From NCBI RefSeq assembly GCF_901709675.1, contig NC_051107.1, positions 216,001 through 280,000 on the forward strand: a DNA stretch of 64,000 nt, in the 5' to 3' direction. Both the position numbers and the translations under genes were made by a program. How positions within the stretch are numbered: the stretch's first letter is position 1; each line of letters opens with the position of its first letter. The stretch comes from Syngnathus acus (lineage: Eukaryota; Chordata; Actinopteri; Syngnathiformes; Syngnathidae). The notes beneath the pieces were generated by a model that worked only from the letters and a program-made list of their open reading frames with translations, was not told where the DNA came from and made no database searches. This document shows positions 23,001 to 29,092 of this stretch, piece after piece.

Positions 23001-24923
23001 TTGTCGAACCTCGCGAGATGAGCCGAGAGGACCCACATGCCAACTGACTCCGTTCGTTATTACATTCTCGTTACTCTGAGGATTGCATCAACTTTAATCA
23101 TGCCTCCAAAGGAAGCAACTGGGAGCAGTAAAGCTGATCATGGCGAAAAGAGGAAAGTAGTGCGCAAAACGGTTGAATTTAAAAAAGAATTAATGGCAAA
23201 ATATGAGTCCGGTGTGCGTGTGTCAGAGTTGGCGCGGGAGTTTTGCAAGGCAAAATCGACAATAAGCTCGATCCTGAAAAACAAAGATGCTCTTAAAGGA
23301 AGTGACGTTGCGAGAGGGGCGACTGTGCTTACCAACAAACCTTTGTTGTGCTTTTTTTTCCCTCACAGTTTAAAAAGATATTTTACTATTAGAATGAAAC
23401 ACACAAGCGAGTTGCTACCGATACGGCAATACATTCCCCAGCCTACTCTATTAATTCAGTTTATTATTTAGATTATTGATTTGTACATTACCTACTCACT
23501 TATTTATGCAGTTTATGGTGTAAAATAATGAAAAAAAGCTTTAAAAAAGCGGGGGGGGGGGGGGTTTGGCTTGAAACGGATTACATTTTCTTCCATTATT
23601 TGTAATGGGAAGACATGATTCGGAATTCGAACGATTCACTTCTCAAACAGCCTTCTGGAACGGATTGTGGTCGGAAACCGAGGCTCCACTGTATATATAA
23701 AATAACTACAGCATAAATAAGTTTATCGAACCATCTGTGTCACGCCAAATCATTAAATCCACCGAAATCTTCGTCATCTGTGTCACTTATAAACAACGCC
23801 GCTGCTGACTCCGGAAGTAGATGCGGCACTGACTTCAGTTGCTCATAGTCAGTTGCAGTTCCAATTATTCCACAGGCCTAGAGTGCCCTCATGCTGTTTA
23901 GTGTGAAAATAACATGTGACGTGATATACTAGTAAGTAAGTAATGTGTTAATGATCAAGTAATAATGTGTTAATAGTTTCACATATAAGTCGCTGCTGAG
24001 TATATGTCGCACCCCCGGCCAAACTATGAAAAAAACTGCAACTAATAGTCCATGATTCCAATGAATCCATGAGTTGGTCATTTGGCTTCATCATCGAGTT
24101 AGTTCATTCCACAATTTGTGCATTGGACTTTTGTAGAAGGTTACAATTGTCCTCATAATTGACATCATCACCAGCTCAGTGGCCTAGTGGTAGAGTGTCC
24201 TCCCTGAGACTGGAAAGTTGTGGCTTCAAACCCCGGCCGGGTCATACCAAAGACTATAAAAATGGGACCCATTGCCTCCCTGCTTGGCACTCAGCATTAA
24301 AAGGGTTGGAATTGGGGGGTTAGATCACCAAATGATTCCCGAGCGCGGCACCGCTGCTGCTCACTGCTCCCCTCTCCCCCAGGGGATGGATTAAAATCAC
24401 ATGGGGATGGGTCAAATGCAGAGGACAAATTTCACCACACCCAGATGTGTGTGTGACGATCATTGGGACTTTAACTTAAATTAGCGAGTCCCTCTTTTTT
24501 TCATACCAGGTTGTAGTAAAATCCTGTGACTCTTTGGCCAGTCAGACGACACTCAAATCTATGCTTGAAGCACAAATTGCTTTTATTTTATTATCTTCGG
24601 AAAGTTAAATCAATTATTTTGATCAAACAGAGTTGTAACTACTTAAGTGTCATCAGATGACTTAATTTTTGAATTCTTACTACTTGTTGCATTTATGCAT
24701 TCAATCCAGTGAGAGAACAAATTGTGTCATTTAGTAAAATAAATAGCTGTCTTGTTTTTAATTCATGGCAGGTGAGCGTACCATGGTTCCTCAGATTCTT
24801 GAGTTCAACTTCAGCCCAGACTGCACCCGGGCCTGCCTCTACCACCCAGACTTCTACAACCACATGTTCCAGACGCTGTTCTTGGACCAGCCTGAGGCCT
24901 GCCCTGTTACACAGATTGCATAA
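1921..24923 (+). CDS. ttll12: ttll12, tubulin--tyrosine ligase-like protein 12 (3' eleven exons)
   Basis: Spliced gene; exons at 1921-2073, 2678-2811, 2908-2984, 3050-3166, 5613-5801, 6116-6227, 18142-18293, 18366-18447, 18541-18609, 20085-20223 and 24772-24923. All junction phases agree and give about 457 codons, roughly the C-terminal 70% of a protein that is about 640 residues in mammals. The end of the N-terminal SET-like part ([19 protein letters not shown]) is followed by the TTL/ATP-grasp domain: [43 protein letters not shown], and a metal-site-like [10 protein letters not shown] near the end. From family knowledge, TTLL12 is a cytosolic pseudo-ligase without proven tyrosine ligase activity, linked to tubulin modification, histone H4K20 methylation and damping of RIG-I/MAVS signalling. 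Two introns start with GC. Upstream exons lie beyond the left edge. The orthologue call is very secure; expression is inferred. Confidence 0.93.
2074..2677. other. ttll12 intron, no element recognised
   Basis: AT-rich intron between window exons 1 and 2; no repeat family seen elsewhere in the window was found in it. Confidence 0.5.
2678..2811 (+). CDS. ttll12: ttll12 window exon 2
   Basis: Acceptor TTTTACAG, donor GAG|GTGAGG. It encodes [20 protein letters not shown] followed by PWLPADLE, a stretch diagnostic for TTLL12. Together with exon 1 it gives D-E-I-T-R in frame. Confidence 0.93.
2908..2984 (+). CDS. ttll12: ttll12 window exon 3
   Basis: Acceptor CTGTTGAG, donor CAA|GTATGT. It encodes [20 protein letters not shown] then RDRTLK (last codon split). 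The 96-bp intron before it and the 65-bp intron after it are very short, as is common in fish. Confidence 0.9.
3050..3166 (+). CDS. ttll12: ttll12 window exon 4 (GC splice donor)
   Basis: Acceptor TTTCCAG. It encodes [20 protein letters not shown], then [16 protein letters not shown]. The end that best matches the family (DYR joined to KFSTERP) is at CTACAG|GCGAGG, a GC donor. A weak in-frame GT donor 12 bases later (TT|GTTCAT) would add four residues (RGEL) that the mammalian protein lacks. Confidence 0.85.
3412..3825 (+). mobile_element. tRNA-derived SINE with (ATGG)n tail
   Basis: Head GGCTCGGTGTCGCACTGGTT (box A region) and GGGTTTGATTCCACC (box B), body shared with 1231-1590, and tail of seven GGAT repeats. 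Near the 3' end a short stretch, GGGGTCACAGGCATG, repeats a motif just upstream and is absent from other copies. It lies in the ttll12 intron after window exon 4. Confidence 0.78.
4000..4107 (+). mobile_element. SINE, 3' fragment
   Basis: Only the 3' third of the ATGG-tailed SINE (TGTCCCCCGCCTACTGCCCG to the GGAT repeats) is present; 5' truncated, as expected for target-primed insertion. Confidence 0.7.
4391..5425. mobile_element. non-autonomous hAT element
   Basis: Terminal inverted repeats CAGGGGTGGCCAACC and GGTTGGCCACCCCTG, flanked by a perfect 8-bp duplication TGCTAGAA (4383-4390 and 5426-5433). It contains a CA-rich tract (4480-4560) and, on the minus strand, the first ~145 codons of a hAT transposase. 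The rest of the transposase is deleted, so the copy cannot move by itself. Confidence 0.92.
4783..5232 (-). pseudogene. hAT transposase N-terminus (zinc-finger part only)
   Basis: Encodes [20 protein letters not shown], then [19 protein letters not shown] and VQRHFSSLH. The C-x2-C ... H-x4-H pattern is a BED-like zinc finger as in the GTF2IRD2/ZBED-type hAT transposases. After about 70 recognisable residues the similarity decays, with a frameshift near EKSDRK. The catalytic DDE and dimerisation parts are absent. Confidence 0.75.
5613..5801 (+). CDS. ttll12: ttll12 window exon 5
   Basis: Acceptor TTCCGACAG, donor AAAG|GTTATA. It encodes [32 protein letters not shown] and [20 protein letters not shown], part of the ATP-grasp fold conserved in TTLL12. 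The preceding 2.4-kb intron holds two SINE copies and a hAT element. Confidence 0.93.
6116..6227 (+). CDS. ttll12: ttll12 window exon 6
   Basis: Acceptor TTTTTAG, donor AAG|GTGATG. It encodes [20 protein letters not shown] then [21 protein letters not shown] is the nucleotide-binding signature of the TTL family. It ends in phase 0 before an 11.9-kb intron. Confidence 0.94.
6228..6624. other. ttll12 intron, no element recognised
   Basis: Start of the 11.9-kb intron. No coding or repeat similarity seen before the hAT boundary at 6625. Confidence 0.4.
7310..7880 (-). mobile_element. LINE 3'-tail-like piece and GC-rich tract of unknown origin
   Basis: A (TAA)n tract followed by TTTATACAGCGCTTTTCAAG reads, on the minus strand, like the 3' end of a fish LINE or its SINE. 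From 7385 to 7880 the sequence is G-rich with GGAGG/GCAGCA repeats; its open frame (7457-7786, minus) is low-complexity and not recognised. Confidence 0.4.
7885..8060 (-). mobile_element. LINE 3' end with (GATA)n tail
   Basis: GATAGATAGATAGATCTTTG followed by TCATTGGCACATGTACCACG is, on the minus strand, the 3' terminus of an L2/Rex1-like LINE (…GTACATGTGCCAATGACAAAGATC + TATC repeats). Confidence 0.5.
8136..8740 (+). pseudogene. LINE ORF1 (coiled coil), broken
   Basis: ATG at 8136 opens [20 protein letters not shown] and an ~80-residue coiled coil ending LEQYTRIND with a stop at 8376. A second frame carries the downstream ORF1 region: [39 protein letters not shown] and [23 protein letters not shown]1 proteins of CR1/L2-like LINEs bind their RNA. 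The two halves are in different frames, with a deletion between them relative to intact relatives. Confidence 0.6.
8760..9532 (+). pseudogene. LINE ORF2, start of reverse transcriptase, truncated
   Basis: Reads [20 protein letters not shown], then [20 protein letters not shown] and [37 protein letters not shown]: the thumb-proximal start of a CR1/Jockey-type reverse transcriptase. It ends abruptly in KLPLDH where a hAT fragment begins; the YADD core is missing. Several stops occur before 8940. Confidence 0.7.
9533..9983. mobile_element. hAT-type element, GAGTCCGAGTCC family
   Basis: The right end TCCACAGCCCTG matches the classical hAT terminus CAGGGCTGTGGA, and both sides contain runs of GAGTCCGAGTC. 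The left end lacks the last bases of the inverted repeat. Confidence 0.6.
9984..10891 (-). mobile_element. MITE family A, truncated, with 204-bp tandem duplication
   Basis: Minus-strand copy of the family whose ends read CCGTTTTTTTCCATGTATAA; its 5' terminus is at 10891 (ACGG|TA). A 204-bp unit (GTCAATCGCGCATCGCATTC at 10011 and 10215) is duplicated in tandem, as in the copy at 14823-15772. The 3' end was removed by the hAT piece before it. Confidence 0.75.
10965..11518 (+). mobile_element. Tc1-like element, 5' end and transposase head only
   Basis: Starts after TA with CAGTGCCTTGTGAAAGTATT, a fish Tc1 end also seen at 27687. From 11354 it encodes [38 protein letters not shown] and [12 protein letters not shown], the paired-like DNA-binding helix-turn-helix of Tc1 transposases. 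It breaks at 11518, where the end of a Tigger/hAT composite takes over. Confidence 0.82.
11519..11835. mobile_element. right end of hAT-Tigger-Tigger composite
   Basis: In order: inner Tigger end (CGAAAACCGAAGCTCCACTG), outer Tigger end (AAAACCAAGGTTTGACTG) and hAT end (AAGGTTGGTGACCCCTG, ending at 11835). Same order as 57780-58091. The left part is lost at the junction with the Tc1 head. Confidence 0.8.
11836..12785 (-). mobile_element. LINE fragment (CR1/L2/Rex1-like reverse transcriptase), rearranged
   Basis: Minus strand reads [20 protein letters not shown] and [15 protein letters not shown], a gap where the YADD core should be ([20 protein letters not shown]), then [20 protein letters not shown] and [40 protein letters not shown]. 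The RT core is internally deleted and the ends are frameshifted. 12540-12785 is a GC-rich tract, possibly the LINE's untranslated region. Confidence 0.65.
12786..13200. other. inside element C, no gene recognised
   Basis: Includes CGAACTTGCCCAGCTGTTTA and similar words suggesting a degraded transposase end, but no open frame or family match could be supported. Confidence 0.3.
14823..15772 (+). mobile_element. MITE family A, complete, with tandem duplication
   Basis: Ends ACCGCTTTTTCCATGTATAA and CATGGAAAAAAACGGT are inverted repeats. Internal words shared with 58531: AAAATTATTACAGAAAAAAA, GGAACAACCGGATGTTATTC. About 200 bp around 15220-15620 is duplicated as in the 9984 copy. Non-coding. Confidence 0.8.
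15773..15955. mobile_element. hAT element end (GGCCCGGG...CACCTG type)
   Basis: Ends with GGGCCTTGAGTTTAACACCTG-like sequence at about 15955, the terminus of a widespread hAT-Charlie-like family; words such as GGGCCACATAAAATGATGTGG are typical. The other end is missing, cut by MITE A. Confidence 0.6.
16074..16220. mobile_element. short hAT MITE
   Basis: 147 bp with inverted ends GAGTGGTCCCAACC and GGTTGGGGACCACTG. The flanking octamers ATTTACAA (16066-16073) and ATTTACAG (16221-16228) are a hAT-type 8-bp duplication with one change. Inserted into the LINE. Confidence 0.8.
18142..18293 (+). CDS. ttll12: ttll12 window exon 7
   Basis: Acceptor TTGCCTCAG, donor ATAG|GTATTG. It encodes [20 protein letters not shown], then [20 protein letters not shown] and [11 protein letters not shown]. 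It contains the conserved K-F-D-I-R-Y motif of the TTL core. Confidence 0.94.
18366..18447 (+). CDS. ttll12: ttll12 window exon 8
   Basis: Acceptor TTCTTCAG, donor CAG|GTACAA, after a 72-bp intron. It encodes [20 protein letters not shown] then EGVKLKQ, matching the family's [12 protein letters not shown] segment. Confidence 0.93.
18541..18609 (+). CDS. ttll12: ttll12 window exon 9
   Basis: Acceptor TGTCACCAG, donor GAA|GTAAGT; 23 whole codons. It encodes [20 protein letters not shown] then EVE. Confidence 0.92.
18610..20084. other. ttll12 intron, no element identified
   Basis: 1.5-kb intron. It has a (TTA)n tract at about 19848-19876. A stretch at 19060-19510 (TGTTGTGGCTACTC...CTCTAACACCCCC) is unusually pyrimidine- and purine-strand biased and might be a decayed LTR or other repeat, but this was not supported further. 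Confidence 0.3.
20085..20223 (+). CDS. ttll12: ttll12 window exon 10 (GC splice donor)
   Basis: Acceptor CTCTCTCAG. It encodes [40 protein letters not shown] and DN. The donor is AATG|GCAAGT, an almost ideal GC donor. Using the GT two codons on would put a stop codon at the start of the next exon, so GC is the only reading consistent with exon 11. Confidence 0.9.
20483..20803 (+). mobile_element. tRNA-derived SINE (GACCCAGCTCAGTGG head)
   Basis: Head contains a tRNA-like box A (TGGCCTAGTGGTAGAGTG) and box B (GGGTTCAAACCCCGG). The body has AATGGGACCCATTGCCTCCC, and the end GATCATTGGGACTTTAATC. Flanks repeat ATAAACA-like sequence. Other copies: 24169, 49913 (minus), 59705 (minus). Confidence 0.8.
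20848..21208 (-). mobile_element. tRNA-derived SINE with (ATGG)n tail
   Basis: Minus-strand full-length copy, tail first (CCATCCATCCATTTTCTCTA). Flanked by a 7-bp target duplication GTAACAT (20841-20847 and 21209-21215) within MITE B. Box B word GGTTCGATTCCACC is intact on the minus strand. Confidence 0.85.
21369..22888 (+). mobile_element. Tc1-like element, copy 1
   Basis: 1,520 bp with long inverted repeats (about 130 bp; ends CAGGACTGTCTCAGAAAATT and TTTTCTGAGACAGTCCTG) flanked by TA. The transposase starts at 21696 ([20 protein letters not shown]). It has the helix-turn-helix [15 protein letters not shown], then is frameshifted. DDE pieces: LFSDKSKF-like, [14 protein letters not shown] and [16 protein letters not shown], ending PTKY at 22670. 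A 14-bp deletion near 22312 removes part of the core relative to copy 2. Inactive. Confidence 0.88.
22900..23691 (+). mobile_element. Tigger/pogo element, deletion derivative
   Basis: Inverted ends CAGTGGAGCCTCGGTTTTCG and GAAACCGAGGCTCCACTG flanked by TA. It keeps the first ~80 codons of a Tigger transposase (23100-23338) and a (G)n run near 23552. Starts 11 bp after the Tc1 copy. Confidence 0.88.
23100..23338 (+). pseudogene. Tigger transposase N-terminus (CENP-B-like helix-turn-helix)
   Basis: Encodes [60 protein letters not shown] then [10 protein letters not shown]. This is the first DNA-binding helix-turn-helix of pogo/Tigger transposases. The second helix-turn-helix and the DDE domain are deleted. 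Confidence 0.8.
24169..24478 (+). mobile_element. tRNA-derived SINE (CAGCTCAGTGG head)
   Basis: Same family as 20483-20803, about 95% alike by eye. Box A region TGGCCTAGTGGTAGAGTG, box B slightly altered (GGCTTCAAACCCC). Ends GATCATTGGGACTTTAACTT. Confidence 0.8.
24772..24923 (+). CDS. ttll12: ttll12 last exon with stop codon
   Basis: Acceptor ATGGCAG. It encodes [40 protein letters not shown] and [10 protein letters not shown], then TAA at 24921-24923. E and N of [10 protein letters not shown] are the metal-site positions of the ATP-grasp fold. The C-terminal tail differs from mammals in its last residues only. Confidence 0.94.
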
Positions 24924-24962
24924 TCATGTGGAGCTGCAAAAAGTTTGTTTGTGCTTTATGGA

Positions 24963-24968
24963 AATAAA
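24963..24968 (+). promoter_or_regulatory. poly(A) signal of ttll12
   Basis: AATAAA lies 40 nt after the ttll12 stop codon and is followed by an intergenic region without further coding sequence. It would give an unusually short 3' UTR. A more distal signal cannot be excluded. Confidence 0.6.
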
Positions 24969-26082
24969 CGTACCAACAAGGTTGTCAAAGTACAAGTATG
25001 TCGTTGATGCTTGTAAACTTTAGAATACTTTAGAATCTAAAGTATCGGTCTGGAATGCTCTAAATGTATTTCAAATAGGAAATGGCCAAATCCTGTCTGG
25101 AATACTTTGGCTTGCTGTTCCACATGCACCCTCAAAATCTTTTTCAAATTGCTTCAAAAACACTTTATTATAAGGGAATAGAATCAAAGCAATCACCATT
25201 CGAGATCTATTCACCACCTCTGCATTAAAGCGGCAAGAAGTAAATTATACAAGGCTCCCATCTAGTGAAAACCTATGAATGCATTTCCCTTGAGCACAGT
25301 GGAGAATTTAAAATAAATTCATGACTCATATCATGAGAATTTAAATCAAATACAGATATTATATTTATATTTCCCTATAATCATTGCAAATTTAATTGAC
25401 CCATTTCATAATACTTCTATTTTTTATATTTAATTTATAAATGAAATGTTTAATGATATTTTTAACATTTTATGATGCACTTATCCAATTTTAGCACTTT
25501 CAATCTCCTCCATAATTTCGTTCACTTTGATTTTTTTTTTTTACACATTTTCATTCAACAATCTTTATTGAAAATGGTTGTTACAGAACAAACCAACTCA
25601 TGTCAAATATTCCTTTGAAAGAAAAAATATTTCATCCAAAACAGCTGATCCGATTGCAAATGTGGGAGCAAAATTTCTCCATCATCTCTGACTCTGAGAC
25701 CATCTGCTTCATTTGTTACCCACGTTGAACTTGAGGTTGCCTACACGTTTGGCTTCATCCATAAGAGCTACTTTTTTTTTCTGGAGAGCTATTAAACGTG
25801 TAGAGCACTGACAATTATCAAATAAACACAACCGTAAAATTGTTTTACAAATGGATTTTTCATGAGCAAACATTTTTTTATCTTCTTAGTAAATACAGCT
25901 AACACAATTTTAAAAAGGGTTTTTTATTTCAATATTAAAGCAATTTTACAAGGTGTATTTGAATTAAAATAATTGGGTAATCAATTTATTGTAAACAAAA
26001 GCTCCAATTTTATGTATACAATACATTTGACTCGGTGACGAAAGCATGATTTACTGATACAAGTTTGGAAGATTATAAAAAT
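24969..26082. other. intergenic, no element recognised
   Basis: AT-rich spacer downstream of ttll12. No coding sequence; ends at the left boundary of the hAT composite. Confidence 0.4.
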
Positions 26083-26519
26083 CAGGGGTATCCAACCTTT
26101 CTTAAACCGAGAGCTACTTCCTGGGTATTGATTGAGGCAAAGGGCTACCAGTGTGACACACACTTCTGAAATAGCTAATTTGCTCAATTTGGCTTTCACA
26201 ATGTGTTATTGTCATTTCCAGTTCACATGTGTGATTTTAACAAGAATAGCAAAAATACAGTCAAATCTTGGTTTTTGACCACAATCTGTTCCAGAAGGTG
26301 GTTCGAGAAGCGAATCGGTCGAATTCCGAATCTATTTTTCCCATTACAAATACAGTGGAGCTTCGGTTTTCGACCACAATACGTTCCAGAAGGCTGTTCG
26401 GGAAGTGAATCGTTCAAATTCCGAATCATGTTTTCCCATAACAAATAATGGAATAAAAATTAATCAATTCCAAGCAAAAAAAAAACACCTTTTTTAAGCA
26501 TTTGTTCATTTGCGCATTT

Positions 26520-26804
26520 TTGTCCGATCGCGCAACTGCAGCGCACCGCCGAACGCGCAACCGTAGCGCGTCACCGACCGTGCAATTGCACCGCGCTGGT
26601 CACATTATTGTGACAGAGCTGAAATTTAGAAAATATTTTTAAAGTCCTGATGTACTTTCCAAAACTTAAGTGGACCTCAGTGCGCAGGGAGCTTAATTTT
26701 GTCCGATCACGCAACTGCAGCGCACCGCCGAACGCGCAACAGTAGCGCGCCGCCGACCGCGCAACTGCACAGCGCTGGTCGCATTATTGTGACAGAGCGA
26801 TCGC
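26520..26804. repeat. ~185-bp minisatellite, left block
   Basis: About 1.5 units built from GCGCAACTGCAGCGCACCGC, GTCACATTATTGTGACAGAG and TGATGTACTTTCCAAAACTT. The same unit is at 36390-37370 and 56500-57650. The Foldback element inserted in this array. Confidence 0.8.
26796..26804. repeat. 9-bp target duplication, left copy
   Basis: AGCGATCGC directly precedes the element end ACCTGCGTGAAGCTGG; the same nine bases follow the other end at 36325-36333. The undisturbed minisatellite unit reads GACAGAGC..TCGCTAAAATTT, confirming the duplication. Confidence 0.9.
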
Positions 26805-27560
26805 ACCTGCGTGAAGCTGGCCCCCCACCCCACGCAAAATTTAAGCAAAATAGTCTGTTTCGTTTGTGCTTTGTTTGTGCTGGTTTGTGCAGCAAAAATG
26901 TTCGTCTGTGCTGCTATGGTTTTTTAGTTATGAAAGATTATTTTATAGGTCATCCAGAGTTCACCCAGCCCCCCATCTGCTCAAAATGAACCCAAAATGG
27001 TACCGTTCGTTTGTGCTTCGTTAGTGCTGGTTTGTGCAGCAAAAATTTTCGTTTGTGCTGCTTCCGTTTCGTAGATATTACACATTTATTTTATAGCGAT
27101 GACATCACCCAGCCCCCCATTTTTCTCAAAATGGACCCAAAATGGTACCGTTCGTTTGTGCTTCGTTTGTGCTGGTTTGTGCAGCAAAAATTTTCGTTTG
27201 TGCTGCTTCCGTTTCGTAGATATTACACATTTATTTTATAGCGATGACGTCCCCCAGCCCCCCATTTTTCTCCAAATGGACCCAAAATGATACCGTTCGT
27301 TTGTGCTTCGTTTGTGCAGCAAAAACTTTCGTTTGTGCTGCTACGGTTTCGTAGATATTACACATTTATTTTATAGCGATGACGTCACGTAGCCCCGCCC
27401 CCCTATTTACTTCCAAATGGACCCAAAATAGTGCCGTTCGTTTGTGTTTCGTTTGTGCTGGTTTGTGCTGCAAAAAGTTTAGTTTGTGCTGCTACGGTTT
27501 TGCAGATATTACACATTTAATTCATAGCGATGACGTCACTCAGCCCACGTCACTGTATTT
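26805..27560 (+). repeat. left Foldback arm, ~145-bp tandem units
   Basis: Unique outer part (CCCCACCCCACGCAAAATTT) then about five units with TTCGTTTGTGCTGGTTTGTG, TAGATATTACACATTTATTT and GCGATGACGTCACC. Starts of GCGATGA are at 27096, 27241, 27376 and 27527; the outermost unit is a variant (GGTCATCCAGAGTTCACCC). Confidence 0.9.
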
Positions 27561-27686
27561 TGTCGCGAATTTCAAGCTCCTGGAATGCTCCTGATGCAGG
27601 ACGAATACAAGGTAAATATGTTCTTAGCCTTTTTTTTTTTTTCTTTTTAGCTTACAGAAAACTTTCACTGCGGGGAATGGCTTTTA

Positions 27687-28798
27687 CAGTGCCTTGCGAA
27701 AGTATTCGGCCCCCTTGAACCTTTCAGCATTTCGCCACATTTCAGGCTTCAAACATAAAGATATAAAATTTTAATTTTTTGTCAAGAATCAACAAGTGGG
27801 ACACAATCGTGAAGTGGAATGAAATTTATTGGATAATTTAAACTTTTTTAACAAATAAAAACTGAAAAGTGGGGCGTGCAATATTATTCGGCCACAAGCC
27901 ACCTGGGAGACACACCAAACATGTGGAAGAAGGTGCTCTGGTCAGATGAAACCAAAATCGAACTTTTTGGCCACAATGCAAAACGATATGTTTGGCGTAA
28001 AAGCAACACAGCTCATCACCCTGAACACACCATCCCCACTTTCAAACATGGTGGTGGCAGCATCATGGTTTGGGCCTGCTTTTCTTCAGCAGGGACAGGG
28101 AAGATGGCTAAAATTGATGGGAAGATGGATGGAGCCAAATAAGTCAAAGTCAGCTTTATTGTCAATCCCTTCATATGTCAAGACACACAAAGAAACCGAA
28201 ATTCCGAAATACAGGACCATTCTGGAAGAAAACCTGTTGGAGTCTGCAAAAGACCTGAGACTGGGACGGAGATTTATCTTCCAACAGGACAATGATCCAA
28301 AACATAAAGCCAAATCTACAATGGAATGGTTCACAAATAGACGTACCCAGGTGTTAGAATGGCCAAGTCAAAGTCCAGACCTGAATCCAATCGAGAATCT
28401 GTGGAAAGAGCTGAAGACTGCTGTTCACAAACGCTCTCCATCCAACCTCACTGAGCTCGAGCTGTTTTGCAAGGAAATATGGGCAAGAATTCCAGTCTCT
28501 CGATGTGCAAAACTGATAGACATACCCCAAGCGACCTGCAGCTGTAATTGCAGCAAAAGGTGGCGCTACAAAGTATTAGCGCAAGGGGGCCGAATAATAT
28601 TGCACGCCCCACTTTTCAGTTTTTTATTTGTTAAAAAAGTTTAAATTATCCAATAAATTTCGTTCCACTTCACGATTGTGTCCCACTTGTTGTTGATTCT
28701 TGACAAAAAATTAAACATTTATATCTTTATGTTTGAAGCCTGAAATGTCGCGAAATGTTGAAAGGTTCAAGGGGGCTGAATACTTTCGCAAGGCACTG
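27687..28798 (+). mobile_element. Tc1-like element inside the Foldback element
   Basis: Ends CAGTGCCTTGCGAAAGTATT and ACTTTCGCAAGGCACTG flanked by TA. The transposase is partial: [40 protein letters not shown], then [18 protein letters not shown] and [22 protein letters not shown] and E of the DD34E core are visible, but the N-terminal DNA-binding half (present at 11354) is deleted. About 60 bp of unrelated sequence (AGTCAGCTTTATTGTCAATC) sits in the middle. Same family as 10965. Confidence 0.88.
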
Positions 28799-29092
28799 TA
28801 GTACGAGGATATTTCTGTAATTATGTTTGTATCGTGCTCATTGATTAATTTCCTTGTTTTCAATAAGCCTATATGATCATTTTTTTCAATTACATCTGAC
28901 ATGCAAGAGGTTCACCGCAACCTAAATACCTGATGAGTCTGTCTGCTCCAAAACATTAATTAATGCAACAATTAATACATGTATGTGAAGTTGATGACAG
29001 CCAGAAAAAGAAACTTGAAAACGTGAAAAAATAACTTGCTTTGTCAAAGGGAACATTATCAACATTTTTTTTCCAACAATTCAAACAATGCA
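28799..29092. other. internal non-coding part of the Foldback element
   Basis: Sequence 3' of the minus-strand transposase gene; no motif recognised. Confidence 0.4.

Larger units (their letters stand above)
20290..24050 (+). mobile_element. MITE family B host split by SINEs, Tc1 and Tigger
   Basis: 5' end after TA: CCGTATTTTCCGGACTAAAA (20290). 3' part: CACCCCCGGCCAAACTATGA near 24010-24030, with a decayed last ~25 bp. The body is interrupted by a SINE (20483-20803), a second SINE (20848-21208), a Tc1 (21369-22888) and a Tigger (22900-23691). It occupies the last ttll12 intron. Confidence 0.65.

Noticed and set aside
26805-27560. CRISPR-like array
   Set aside because: Units are contiguous ~145-bp tandem repeats without unique spacers, in an animal genome.
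26900-27600. Cysteine-rich open frames (CFVCAGLCSKNFRLCC type) repeated in both strands' arms
   Set aside because: They are translations of the ~145-bp Foldback arm repeat; same phrase in several frames, no start-to-stop gene structure.
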